DNA from: Sialis fuliginosa | Lineage: Eukaryota > Arthropoda > Insecta > Megaloptera > Sialidae | DNA length: 64,000 bases | NCBI GenBank assembly: GCA_961205875.1 | Contig: OY540810.1 | Span: forward strand, 36,394,001 to 36,458,000 | Direction of reading: 5' to 3' | Part shown: positions 1-11,715 of the stretch, in pieces | Layout: each line of letters starts with the position of its first letter | Position numbering within the stretch: position 1 is the stretch's first letter | Made by a program: the position numbers and the translations under genes | The notes under the pieces: generated by a model | The model's input: only the letters and a program-made list of their open reading frames with translations | Databases searched by the model: none | What the model was told of the DNA's origin: nothing

Positions 1-139
1 TGAAAAAATCTAAATTTTTACACAAAACCTTGGCTTACCTAAACCAGCGTATGACAGAAAAATTCGCCACGTGTAGAAAAGAGATAGAAATACACTATAT
101 TGTACATTTATTACCGAGAATTATGTTATATCGAGGTTG

Positions 140-171
140 GGGTGCAAAGCACCCAGGGGCAGAGCCCCTAG
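140..171 (+). mobile_element. Helitron-like 3' terminus with two hairpins
   Basis: Two perfect stem-loops stand back to back: GGGTGC-AAA-GCACCC (140-154) and AGGGGC-AGA-GCCCCT (155-169). They run straight into CTAG (168-171) followed by T. A GC-rich hairpin before CTRR, with a T in the flank, is the known 3' signature of Helitrons. The second hairpin overlaps the CTAG instead of sitting about 10 bases upstream, so the match is imperfect. No matching 5' end is visible because the window starts 139 bases earlier. Confidence 0.4.
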
Positions 172-589
172 TAATAAAATAATAAACATAAATAAAATGA
201 TAATTTATTTTAAATATAATAACTTCATATACACAATTTCTACTATTTATACAATTATTTACAGTGGCATATTCAAAGTTATTAGATTTTCTACTTATGA
301 AAATAATATAATTATAAATAAAATATACACGCTACAATATACTATTAGCAAATTCAGTTTCCTATCTGAATATACCACCAATGTTTTTTATACCTACATG
401 CTATTCAGAATATACTATTATTGTTTCTGATTTGTTTTATAATGACGATTTATTAAAACTTAAATGCAGAGCTTTTTAACTTTCAATAACAAAGTAAACA
501 GTTACTTGTTCTTTCAAATAATTGAATACAAAAAAACATATTTATGATCCATCTTGAATTCAGATCTGGATCTATGTTTAGACAAATAC
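172..589. other. AT-rich non-coding stretch
   Basis: Very A+T-rich sequence with only short chance open frames. I see no splice-supported exon, repeat terminus or RNA-like fold here. Confidence 0.6.
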
Positions 590-1160
590 CAGAGCCGGCC
601 CTAGGGCGGGGTGGTCGCTGGATCTTTGGGGGCACCTTTATTTTAAATTATTTTCAAATGTTATTGGATTACAATAGTGAGATATTAAAATATAAATAAT
701 TTATTAGTCGCATTCTTCCCCAAAGTTTTGTTTATCTTCTATTTCCGAAATCCATCAAAACTGTAGGTACTTTTTTGTTCTCTATAAAATTACAAAGAAA
801 ATAAAAATGAACTTGCTGTTTATTTGTTTAGGAGATTTGATCAATCAATCATTTTAGTTTTGATTTGTTCTTATATTACGATTTATGGAATGCTCACACG
901 CACATGATGCACGGAGATTCAATTTCATGATGACATATCTCTGGTTCTATTAGTGGTAGAGTTCAATTTAGGCTCGTTTTGTTCATAATGTAGTCTAGTA
1001 TAAATTAAGTTTTATGAATTTTTTTCATCAAAATCATTTTAAAAAATGTACAAGATAATATACAAAAAAAAGAAGAAGACATTTTCGGCGATTTTTGAGC
1101 ATTTTTTTGTGTGGGGAGGGGGGGCGTGCAGTGAAATAAATCTCACCCGGGGCGGATCTG
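590..1160. mobile_element. hAT-type non-autonomous element
   Basis: The left end reads CAGAGCCGGCCCTAGGGCGG, and the right end, reverse-complemented, begins CAGATCCGCCCCGGGTGAGA. The termini share the CAG(A/G)GCCGGCC style of the elements at 23420 and 29389. Flanks are acaaatac on the left and gcaaatgc on the right, a 6/8 match to an 8-bp hAT target duplication. The interior is AT-rich with no long transposase frame. A G-rich run lies near the right end. It is probably an old, decayed MITE. Confidence 0.65.
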
Positions 1161-3044
1161 GCAAATGCAGTAGATCCTCAAGTAAGTTTACTGTAAATAT
1201 TTCTAGAATTGTCTTATTATTTTATATATCAAAATGTTACCTATATACCTACTTACAATCGAATTTTAAATTTGTCACATTCTACATTGTTGGGTTGGAT
1301 TAATTTTATTTATAAGTAAGAATACTGTATGATATAAATTTTTTTAACAAAAATATTGAGTATATCTATTAATAAATTTTCAGAAAAGTAAATTACATGA
1401 TTCTATGTGAAAATTTAAAATTATTATTTGTATTATAGTATTCACATAAAATCTATATTAAAGCAGAAATTGATACAGTACAGATATTAAACCTTTGCAC
1501 TTGGATGTTGCCGTATTGGCGACACTAAATAATCATGTCATGGCTCGCAATCATCGTAATTTTAGGCAAGAATGAGTATGGTATAATTCACCTGACTTGC
1601 TCATATGTTTGCTTTCTGATAACGACAACTTTGTATAGCAAAATCACGTTTTTTGAAAAAATTGGTCCAAGTTGTTTGTAGGTATATCAGAAAAATCTTC
1701 ACAGTGCAAAGGATTAAAACTTTGAATTATTAGTATCAAAATCCACATTAAATTTTTTAACGCAATAGTGACTTGGTCCAGATTGTATGCTGACCAGTAG
1801 AGTAATAATAAAACAAAACCAAATAAAATATTGAAGAACGAACCAGAAAAACCTTTGGGGAATTGATACCGGTCGCCACACTATCGTTCTGAACAGTGTT
1901 AGTTAAAGATGCTCTTCAGTATTTTATTTGGTTAAAGTACAACCTGTCTTTATTGCAATTTAGTAGTTATTTTTATATATAAAAAAACTAGTTTGAACCA
2001 CTTAGAGTTAATAAATATTACGTCACTATAAATACATTTAATAAAAATCAAAAAATATATTTTTCCCATTAAGTATTGTTTAGTAGTCACATCAATATAT
2101 TTGTATCTTATTTTATATATGTTATAAAATGCATCTATAATTGATTCTACTCTGAAAAAAGTTATAATATAAATATATATATTTAAGTTAAATAAAAAGT
2201 ACATATTAATATACAAAATGCAGTACATGTATTGTGTATAAAGAACTAAAATAAATTATAATTTAACGTAAAGTGAGCTTTACAATAATATAATCTTTAA
2301 TGTAACGATATTTATGAAATGTTCAGATGCAGAAAAAAACAAGAATATTTAATTGTGGATAGTAAAGAATAATTTACAGGTATACAGTGTCCCATCTTAA
2401 AAACAGCTATTTTTCTTGAAAACGGTTTAACTTACAATTAGAGAACTGGAACAAAGGCTACATTTCATGGTTTGTTTCCCTAGTTTTGATGACTTATATT
2501 AATATTTTTTGTGATGTTTAACTAACAGTATCAACATTATTTTTTTTTATTGCACTGCAGTAATTTTTACACACTGTTGGAAAAATGATTTTAGGTTGAA
2601 CAAAACTGTATTGGTAAAGTTTAAATATTTCTGGTTTGAATAAGTCAGTTTAAATTTTATAGAACAATTTATTCAACATAAAATCGGCTTCCCTTTGTGT
2701 AAAATTTACTAGTGTAATTTAAAAATTTTATATAAAAATATAAATCAAAAACAAAATAACAAGCAATGAAAATTGGCCTTTGTTTCAAATCTCCAGTTTA
2801 AAAAAAAGCTTGGTTCTTCAAAGATCGGAAATTCTGTAAAAGTGAATTAGAAAGAAATAAAGTAAGTCGCTTTAGCTTCTGAACAGCTCATATATGAAAT
2901 AAAATGATATTAAGAAAAAATAAATAATGGTAATGTATGTGATCAAAAGGTAACGATTGCTAATAAAAAATAAAAATTACCTTAAATTCAACTAAGCATG
3001 CTAATTTAATAAAATTAGCAAACAACTAATAACTACATTAAAAT
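1161..3044. other. AT-rich intergenic DNA downstream of TMEM120
   Basis: No coding exon can be supported. It contains one short inverted repeat (1817-1934, listed separately). The 3' UTR of the minus-strand TMEM120 gene should extend into the upper end of this stretch, but I could not single out one polyadenylation signal. Confidence 0.55.
1817..1934. repeat. Short inverted repeat, possible MITE
   Basis: The arm at 1817-1836 (aaccaaataaaatattgaag) is matched in reverse complement by 1914-1934 (cttcagtattttatttggtt) with about one mismatch. The 77-bp middle does not pair. It is a small terminal-inverted-repeat element or chance inverted repeat; no clear target duplication was seen. Confidence 0.4.
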
Positions 3045-5492
3045 TCAGTCGTGATGATTTTCTTTATTTTGAGAATTTTTTCGTGATACTCCAGTGAGTT
3101 TTTGTGCCATAAGTTGATATTTTAATCTCATCTTTGTTTGGAATTTCTGTGGGATGACCATACAAGTTGTTATCGTATTACCCAAGAAAATTCCTAAGAA
3201 TGTGAAACTTAAAACTGGAACCTACAAGTGATAATTACAATTATTTTAAAAATGAACCAGTATTTATAATAATGATTAATAAAGATGTCTAACTTACATG
3301 CCATGTTGCATTTGGATGATAACTCAATACATACAATGAATACGCATTATACAACTGGAACACGTAACCACCGAACAAAACTGGTAGTAGAAAACTTAAT
3401 CCTCTCCACATCCAGGAATGAAAACCTTCGATGGTAATATCCATGTTGTGCCTTTCTCCCAATGCTTTAAGTCTATAAAGAGCACCTTGTTGATATCTGA
3501 ATTGTAAATACTGAACTACACCTGAAACAAATAAATTGGTATCATATTTTGAAAATCAACAATGGATAAAATAATTAAGTGAAATTGACCAAAATACTTT
3601 GATGAATGTGAGAATATACACTTACTTATGTAACAATTAAACCACATAAACTGATACCGGAATTGTTGCCAAGCATCTGCATCTGGCCAAATAAGAAGTA
3701 TCCCTGCAGCAAACGTTGATATAAAGTGATGTAAACGCCACCAACCTTTTATACGAGAACCATTTACTTTTAAAATACTTTCACGAATTGTAAGTGTGCA
3801 ATAGTACCATACTAACAAAAACACATAAGCCAATTCTAACACTCTACAAGAAACAAATTTAATTATTTAATTTAAAATAACAAAAAAAACATGGTTATTT
3901 ATCGTTTTAGCATCTTAAATTTTTTGGTGAATCTATATATTTATAACATCTCAGACAACTACTAATGTTAGTCTATACAACAGGTTCGGGAAAATTATAC
4001 TACAAATGGTTGAAAAATCATTTAAAAATTAAACAAACACATCATTTTATTTATATTTAAAGATATTTGTGTACCTTGATACTCTATTATTTTAATTACA
4101 ATAAGGCAGTAATAAAATATTTTAAATAATTTTTAATTTAGTGCAGATATTTATCATTTTAATATTTCTTGACAGGGCCGTAACTAGAGGCTCTGGGGTA
4201 GTAAGTGACTGAGGCCCTCATTTGATGCAAAAAATAAAAATTGAAGACCTTTTTTTGTTGCTACCTCAATTTTACGCTTGTTACTATTGTTACTATTTTT
4301 TTGTTCCTAGCCAATCTCAATTTTTATACTGCTGCGGGACCCCCCTATACTCGGAGGCCCTGGTGGTAGTTATGGCCCTGTTTCTTGATGTTTATTTGTA
4401 TGTGAATATTACAAATCATACTTACAATTAGACAAAAAATGACCAATGTTAAAAACAATATAGATTAACCACAATATTACTTGCGACACTAAAACAATAA
4501 ATAAAAAAAGAAATACCTGTAATTGGTAACTAAATTTATGACAGACATAAAAAATCCAATTGCACTAAGAATTAACTTGAATTTCTCGTACTCATCTTTA
4601 TATTTAAATCTGGAAGAAGAAAAATCATAAATTATTTTATGTTGCAATATTTTTATTGTGTATTATATTTATCTTTTTTTTTCGATTATTCATATTCAAG
4701 TAACAGGTTATAAAATATCTATATTAACATAGATAAATAGGTACCTACGATTTATGTTTACTTAAAAAATTGTTTAGTATCTATATCTTTAAGTGTTATT
4801 TAACTTTGAATTCAAAAAAGATAATTACAAAGTTCAAAGGTAAAATTATTATATAAGTACACATAATTCAATACATTTTATAAAACAACTGTATCCAAGG
4901 CTAAAAAATTATCTTCAAGATAATTTTCTGCAATAAATGCATATTATTGCATAGAAACATGAAAGCAAAATATTGTTTTTAATGATTTACTAACTTATCA
5001 TTTTTGTTGAGTATAGACACATTAACGTTTCCAAGAATTATTTTTAAATATCTTCCATTTGTCTTTGGTAATGTCTGTTCCATTTCACTAAGCTGTACAT
5101 TTCTCTTTATTTCTTCTTTTTCTAAATTACATATTTTTACAGTCTCTTCTTCACTAGTAGCTCGTTTACGTAAACTAAAATATAAGTTTAAATATTAATG
5201 AATAGATATTTGCGAGCTAATGTGACTATGAAATATAGTTACGTTCTTAAAGTAGAATTTATAAAACTCATTCTGTAATTTTGATGACTTATTCCTTTTA
5301 AACATTGTTCTTGTAATTCACTAAGTTCTTCTAATTTAGTTTGATATTGACGATTTAACAACTAGAAAATAATTGTATGAAAATAACACATACTCAAACA
5401 TGATTATAACCTAACTTTACCTCAAGTTCCTTAAATTCTACTGTTAAATCTTCCCAGTCCTTAATGACTGATGCTACAGATGGTCCATCCAT
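3045..5492 (-). CDS. TMEM120: Transmembrane protein 120 homolog (TMEM120)
   Basis: Seven exons splice in frame to 360 aa: 5421-5492, 5243-5361, 4995-5174, 4517-4609, 3626-3843, 3298-3521 and 3045-3221, all with GT-AG introns. Human TMEM120A is about 340 aa. The N-terminus carries the family motif KDWEDL (residues 11-16) and a charged, coiled-coil-prone stretch to about residue 100. The membrane domain begins near residue 135. Strongest diagnostics are [15 protein letters not shown] (164-178), NGSRIKGWW (182-190), and LGERHNMD with HSWMWRGL (248-269). Family members sit in the inner nuclear envelope and ER, have six membrane helices in an ELOVL-like fold, bind coenzyme A, and affect fat-cell differentiation; an ion-channel role (TACAN) is disputed. 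The start ATG at 5492 is followed directly by family sequence. The long third intron (from the 3' end) carries a hAT MITE. It is divergent from PRORP. Confidence 0.95.
4173..4380. mobile_element. hAT-type MITE in a TMEM120 intron
   Basis: 208-bp element with terminal inverted repeats CAGGGCCGTAACTA and TAGTTATGGCCCTG, flanked by a perfect 8-bp duplication tttcttga at 4165-4172 and 4381-4388. The length of the duplication and the CAG...CTG termini are hAT hallmarks. It lies in the intron between TMEM120 exons at 4517-4609 and 3626-3843 and does not touch splice sites. It has no coding capacity. The exact duplication suggests a fairly recent insertion. Confidence 0.85.
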
Positions 5493-5870
5493 TTTATAAA
5501 GCACTATAAAATAGTTTAAGAACGAAAAACTACAGTATATTATCCTCAATTATTGTTCAGTTCTACTTGTTCATTCAACAGTTGCACAACACATTGGAAT
5601 ACATAATCAAATAGTTGTCATATATATCAAGATCGTATGATGAAATACGTAAATAAAAATGACCCCATAAATAAAAGAAGATAAAAGATAATAATAGCTA
5701 AGATTATTACTTTCTAAGTAGAGACAGCAACTACGCATTTTTATTTGGCAAATACTTCTAATGTCAGTGATATCAGGTACGTCAACAATAAAAATATTAA
5801 TCCCTAGTTTTTAAATGACAAACATGTGTTTTTGACAGTTCAGTAGAGGTTAATGCTTGAAAATTAAAAT
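5493..5870. promoter_or_regulatory. Shared divergent promoter of TMEM120 and PRORP
   Basis: Only 378 bp separate the two start codons, which point away from each other. The interval must therefore hold both 5' leaders and core promoters, making a bidirectional promoter likely. It is AT-rich, and I see no unambiguous TATA box or initiator that I would assign to one gene. Assignment is from position only. Confidence 0.6.
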
Positions 5871-8822
5871 ATGATACAAAATAAATTAATTTTGACTTTT
5901 AGAACTGTTTCAAAGCGAAATATAACTAATGATATAATATTATACAAAAACAATCATTTAAAAAATGGTATGTGCATTAAAATTACAATAAGTTTTTGTA
6001 TTTTGTCTTCTAAATCAAAATAAAATTTTAGTTAATTCATCATCCAAATCCAGGAAGAATAATCTTGCTAATATAATAACAATAAAAAAGAGAGAGCAGT
6101 TTGATTTCATTAAAACTATTACAAAGAATGCAAATGATATAAGAACTTTGAATTGGGACAATATTAGACAAGATATATTAAAAAATAATTATAATACAAC
6201 TGAAACTAATCTTGATGCTACAGTTATAACTGGCTGCATGCAGAACGAACAATTAGATCTAGCTCTATCTTATGTATCTTATTTAAATGAAAAAAATGTT
6301 AACATTAATGTTGCAACAATAGGAAAACTTTTAAAATTATTTTATTTTACATATAAAGGCCAGAATATAAATAATGAAACGGAAGAAAAAATACTGCATT
6401 TGTAAGTAATAGTAACATTTATATTCAGTGGTGTAGCTACTTTGAAGCAATTGGAATAGAATGCTCCAAGTGCGTGATCACAAATTAATTAAAAACAAAA
6501 TAAAAATTTTTCAAAAAGAAGGGTGAGGCAAGAGAGCAACAACAAATTAAAATCACACATATTTGAGTTGGAACAACTAGCGGTGTACTAATTGAAAAAC
6601 TCTGGTAAGAGTGAAATCACCCTTTCATAATAGTTTTGTTGGATTTTAATTATACTTTTTTTGACTAATTCCACTTCTTTTTTTAAATTTTTCCTATGTG
6701 TTTAGAGTTGGACACATTTAATTTATCTTGCTCTAGAGTACTGAATACGTAGCCACACCACTGTTTTTATTTATTAATAAATGAAATATAATCTATTGCG
6801 ATGACATTAAGAACACATAATTTATTTTTATAGTGCAGATATTTTATCAAAAAAAACATCTATACTAGATGCAAATACAGCAGAAAATTTAATTCACGCA
6901 TTATCGTTAACAACAAAATGGAATGATTGTTTAAAATTAATTAATGAAATTAAAATAACATCAACTCCTAGTGCAAGTACTTATAGCGCTGTTACTGTAG
7001 CAGCTTTTGTAAACAAGAATGAAGAGCTTGGATGGAATATCTTAACTGAAATGAATAGTATGCCTTTATTTTAAATATATTATATTGTCCTTATCCAGTA
7101 TTCTCTAATCTATCATTCATTTTATTACTTTTATACAAACATTAATAAAATGTAATGTTACGTGATTTATTATATTACTACAACTCAAATATTTTATTTA
7201 TTTAAAAAACTGCAATAGTGTTATATATTTAATTACGATAGTTTCTTCTGCACGGTTCCACATTCTGTTGTAGTACTTAATAATAAAATCTTCTTATAGT
7301 ATGTTTATTAAATACAAGGATAAATATAGAAGCTATTTATTACTTACCTTTTAGCTAATAATAGGCCACCGTTACCATCAGTTTTTATAGAATGGATTAA
7401 CGTTTCCGAGAAGAATAAAAAAACATATTATAAAGACATTGAAAAAATGTTGAATTATCACAAACAAAATTATAATGTTATCGAGAAAACTGTTGCTGAA
7501 AAACTTTCACAGTCATGTAAAAAAAATGATGTATTATGTATGGAAACAAAAATTACAAAAAGGTATTGGTAAAATTAGAAATACTTAAATTTAACCTTAG
7601 CTCCACACATGTTCATGAATATTCAAGTTCATATAAGTTTTCTTTTCTCTCCACTTTATGATAAAATATCTTCTGTGATAACATTAGTTAATTTTGATAT
7701 ACGATGATTTACTAATTATTATTCACGTTTGTATTTTCATCTTTACTTAATTGCGTGTTTGTAAATTAATGATACAATAATTTATCTACGATATCAAACG
7801 TATGGAGTTGAGGCAAATTGATATATTTTAATATCTGGTTAATTTGGAATTTATTTTGATTATATGCATTATAATATTTTGTTAATTTTTAGAGGATTAT
7901 GTACACATTGTTCGGAAACATTGCAAGCTCCCAAGTTAAATAAAGATGAATTCAGTATATTAAAAGAACGATTTTATAAAAATGTAATGCTAGGTAAAAA
8001 TTTATTTACAAAAACAACTCCGGAAGAACTAACGAAATTTTCAATCTTTATTGAAAACAATAATACTTGCGACATTGTACTGGATGGATTAAATATTGCT
8101 TATTCAGCTGGCGTCCAAAAATCGCCACTGATATATGCAAAATTAGTAAGTATAATTTTATTTTAATGCCAAGTTTTTGTTAATCCATGATTATATTTTA
8201 TTTTAGCTGGCGTCTGTAGTAGATCATTTTATTCAAAGATCTCAGCGTGTTATGGTTCTAGGAAGAACGCACATGAGAAAATGGCCAAAGTCACATATGG
8301 ATTACATCTATAATAATGCATCTGTTTTTCTAACACAAAATTTGTAAGCCTTTATTGTTATTATGAAAATGTCCCTTTAAGAGAATGAGAAAATAATTTA
8401 TTTTGGTGAACCACTGCTGAATTATTTGTTTATCTCTTGTAGATCACAAGATGACCCTTTTCTTCTGTATGCCACTATGCTAAATGGTCCAAATACAGGT
8501 TTCATCAGTAGAGATTTAATGCGAGGTCATGCTTTCCGATTGGGGGATACAGAACTTACAAACATATTTAAACGATGGCAACATCAAAATCAACATCAAC
8601 TGATATACGTTGAGAATAATGGCACTGTTCATCTTAAAGTAAGATTGTTAAATCTTGTTTAATATTTTTATTATATTATTTTTTTTTTAGTATCCTTTAA
8701 AAATTACCCCTGCGGTACAAAAGAATGAAAATCATTGGCACATTCCAATTGAAGATAATGTAGCAAATAAAATAGTTTCATTTGATGTACCTAAAAACTG
8801 GTTGTGCTTAAAATTTGTATGA
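5871..8822 (+). CDS. PRORP: Mitochondrial RNase P catalytic subunit (PRORP/MRPP3)
   Basis: Eight exons splice in frame to 538 aa: 5871-5967, 6032-6401, 6834-7057, 7355-7562, 7893-8145, 8207-8343, 8443-8638, 8691-8822. The enzyme cuts 5' leaders from mitochondrial tRNA precursors as part of the protein-only RNase P complex. The N-terminus (MIQNKLILTFRTVSKRN) is basic and acid-free, as in a matrix-targeting peptide. A helical PPR-like region spans roughly 60-290. The central zinc site shows CTHC (303-306), with His512 and Cys534 near the C-terminus as likely remaining ligands. The NYN nuclease domain keeps all four expected aspartates: Asp364 in VLDGLN, Asp433-Asp434 in QDDPFLLY, and Asp454 in SRDLMR. 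Length matches animal homologs. It should be catalytically intact. An AATAAA lies at 8841, just after the stop. Fly homolog: mulder. Confidence 0.95.
6426..6763. mobile_element. hAT-type MITE in PRORP intron 2
   Basis: 338-bp element with termini CAGTGGTGTAGCTAC and GTAGCCACACCACTG (one mismatch between inverted repeats). Flanks are tttatatt and tttttatt, 7/8 identical, as expected for an ageing 8-bp hAT duplication. It begins 25 bp after the 5' splice site of intron 2 and ends 70 bp before the next exon, so most of that intron is transposon. No transposase frame. Confidence 0.75.
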
Positions 8823-8840
8823 TATTTTTAGTTTTTTAGC

Positions 8841-8846
8841 AATAAA
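8841..8846 (+). terminator. Polyadenylation signal AATAAA after PRORP
   Basis: A canonical AATAAA sits 18 bases after the PRORP stop codon and about 110 bases before the next gene's start. The very short 3' UTR fits the tight spacing of the two genes. Confidence 0.5.
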
Positions 8847-8958
8847 TATAAAAGTTAATCAAGAATGTTGTTGGATAAAAATTGAAAGTTATGTGTTTTA
8901 ATTTAAATTAGGTTTACATATTATATTTGGTAAAAAATACTCTAAATTTTAGTTTATA

Positions 8959-10155
8959 ATGGCAGAAGAAGGTGAAGCAGAATGTAAGTAAATTAATTCT
9001 TATTTGTTATTTATATTGTTCACTGTATTAAACGTTTAAATAAATGAAATGTCATTATCATGAAAAACTAACAAATTAATGGAAATTAAGTAACATATTG
9101 CTGTTATATATTTAAATAAATTGTATTTTGCACAAATACAAAAATTTTAAAGAACCATATACAATCATACCCTGAGTTATGACTCTCCGACTTATGCAAC
9201 TCATAATATAAATTTTTTTGGAATATAAGATTTATATTTATTATATTGAACAGTACAGAATGGAGAGGAGGAAGTTGACGATGCAGGAGAAAATGTTAAT
9301 GATGAAAATGAAAAAGAAGAAATAGATGAAGAAAAGGCTGATGCCGATGGTCAAGAATCGGAATCAGAGTTTTCTTCTAATGACTCTTTTTTTTATGAAA
9401 GTAGGAAACCATTAATGTTATATAGAACAGATCAGTTAGCAAGACCTAATAAACGATGTCTTCTTGATACTTTTGATCGTTTTGGGCAATACTTACCACA
9501 AGATAAATTCTTGCACTTGAAGAAACTCATTGAAGAGTATTATTCGATGACTCCCGAGTATGTATAATGATTAATAAATCAAAATTATAATTTAATATTC
9601 AGATATACCTACATGGTGTAAAAAAAATTTAATACAAAAAAAATTCTGTCCAAAGGCAATCAGAAGCATACTTTAATGAACTAAAAAAGGAAGCAGAGAA
9701 ACAGAAAGTGCGAATGCATACAAAACATAAAATGAGATTAAAACAACGGAAAGTAAAAATTCAACGAGAAAAACAGCGCGCTAAAACAAAATGTGTTCGT
9801 GTTATTAAAAAGTTAATAGTTCGAGCATCAAACACTTCAATGAAGAATATATTAATAACTGAAAGAATGCGAGATATTTCAGATACAGTTTTACAGTATT
9901 TATGTACTCTCCTTGATCTTCCAGAAATGCCAGATAGAAATACTAGCGGTTAGAAAATTTGAACTAATTTGCTTATACTTATTTGTAATAGAAATTTGTA
10001 TTTGTGTATATGATTTTTTAGATCCTGCTTGTAAGTTATTAATAAGTGTATCCGATTGGCTGGCATATTGGGCAGAAAATATTTCTTACGAAGTAGAAAT
10101 TATGAAAGAAAAAGAAAATGAAGTAGAGATTGATGCTGTTGAAGGAGTAAAGTAA
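8959..10155 (+). CDS. Unrecognised 251-aa acidic/basic protein
   Basis: Four exons join in frame: 8959-8983, 9254-9557, 9656-9948 and 10022-10155, with GT-AG introns in consistent phases, so the gene is real although I do not recognise the family. The first exon holds only eight whole codons (MAEEGEAE). Residues 1-50 are strongly acidic (Glu/Asp-rich). Residues about 51-110 form a likely folded part containing RCLLDTFDRFGQYLPQDKF. Residues about 111-165 are Lys/Arg/Gln-rich and helical, with coiled-coil or nucleic-acid-binding character. The C-terminal part (about 165-251) is helical, with SDWLAYWAENISYEVEIM and an acidic tail. No signal peptide or membrane helix is visible. Its ATG lies only 137 bp after the PRORP stop, so its promoter must overlap the PRORP 3' end. 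Confidence 0.85.
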
Positions 10156-10171
10156 AAAATGAAAAATGTAC

Positions 10172-10183
10172 AAAAATAAAAAA
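10172..10183 (+). terminator. Possible polyadenylation signal of the 251-aa gene
   Basis: An AATAAA inside an A-rich run follows the stop codon by about 20 bases. The run is so A-rich that the match carries limited weight. Confidence 0.35.
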
Positions 10184-10259
10184 AAATACAAATACATAAT
10201 TCCATATTTAATTTTTAAATATTTAAAAAATTATACTGTCGGTATTGCAGGTGTTTCTT

Positions 10260-10483
10260 GAACTGTCAAATAAGTTCAATATTTCGCCACCAGGCGGCTG
10301 TAGTTGCGCTCAAGCAGCTGCTGGTTTCGGGAGTGGTGCATGTCGTTTGACGTCAATTTTTATAATTTTTATCATTTTATAAGTTCAAATTTATGTTTTA
10401 ACGGTTTTACAGTGCATCTAAGTTATTTTATAACAATAAAAGTGTACTTTTGTGTGCTGTCGACTAAGTGGCAAATTATAATG
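10260..10483 (+). other. Candidate promoter plus leader exon ending in ATG|GTAAGG
   Basis: A GC-richer patch at 10280-10350, free of recognisable repeat ends, is followed by a leader-like stretch that ends in ATG (10481-10483), immediately followed by a strong 5' splice site GTAAGG. Some animal genes have a first coding exon ending right after the initiator codon. If that is the case here, the following 53 kb without coding exons would be the first intron. No downstream exon exists in the window to confirm it, so this is inference from a splice motif and position. Confidence 0.3.
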
Positions 10484-11715
10484 GTAAGGGAATTAAAAGT
10501 AATACTATACTATATATCTTGAAATGAGATGATTGATGCTGTAAAATTTTCTGTCGTGAATGAGATGTGTATCAAGTATATCAATTTATGTTTCTATAGA
10601 AAGTTATACCCTTATTTATTTACATTGGCCATCATGAGCTTAAATGTTGATCTTGTATGCGGTATTTGACCTATATTGCGACAAAGTGCACATGGTATGG
10701 CCATGCCAGAACTACCCTTCTACAATGTGTGACATAGTTTTGTAAATAAACAAATACTGCTTGATGTATGGTGATTTTTTAAAACTTTACAACTAAATAC
10801 TTACCGTAATATGTATGTGTAACGTATTTGAGCATTGTTTCTTTAAAAATTGTAATATTGAATTAAAATTTTGATTAAATGTACTGTCGTCGGTAATACA
10901 TTGTTTTTTTTCATAAATTAATGTAATAAAGAATTACTATTCTTATAAATTATAGAAGATGTATAAATAAAAATTGACACATATTCTGAAGAACATGTTG
11001 TTTGGCTATTGATTATTTCTCGTTAAAAATATAAATATTTTTAATAAAATTTATTTAAATATTGATAAGCTCGCCGGTTAATTTGTGAAGAGGTACCCAG
11101 TACATACATCAATTAAAATATACCTACATATTTAGTACCTGAAGAGTAGCACTAAGAAAAAGGCAATGTTTTAAATACAAGTAAACAAAAACTATTAAAA
11201 ACATTACTGTTTGTTAATTCATTCTAGATTAAATTGCCATTAACAATTACATAAATACAATTACCTTTTTTTCTTTTTGAAAAAAATATATTTTTACTAC
11301 ATACTAGGTATTTTGGTCGTATGGGTAATATTTAAATGAAATGAAAATCAAAAGTTGAATTAACATTTCAAGGTTAGATTGAACTGGTTATGTATAAAAC
11401 TTTACAATTAAACTAAAGTTGAGTAGTTTTAATAGATAATAATAAAAATTCCTGTCAAAATAATGACATATACTTTTCGAAATAACCTATGTTTCTATGA
11501 ATATTGATCTTTGTTTTTTGCGACCCACCTAATGATTTTGGCCCATGTTAGCCCATGTATTTGTCATGCTTGGGTTACATGTATTTGAATCAATTAGTCC
11601 CCACATTAATTGGTGAAATGCGAATCTGACAAAAATATGTAAGTAAATAACCTTTTTTTGTAGCGAGTTGAATTTGATTTAATTTTGTAAATAGCTATTT
11701 TTGTGGTAAAGTTGA
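10484..11715. other. AT-rich non-coding stretch
   Basis: No coding exon, paired transposon termini or long inverted repeat found. It would be intronic if the leader exon ending at 10483 is real, otherwise intergenic. Confidence 0.5.

Noticed and set aside
137-430. 97-aa open frame at the window start
   Set aside because: Composition (Ile, Tyr, Asn, Lys) mirrors AT-rich DNA, and the frame starts inside the Helitron-like hairpins.
5261-5266. Earlier splice donor (GA|gttttat) for TMEM120 exon 2
   Set aside because: It leaves the wrong phase and a stop in exon 3; the donor AC|gtaact at 5242-5241 restores the frame through the rest of the protein.
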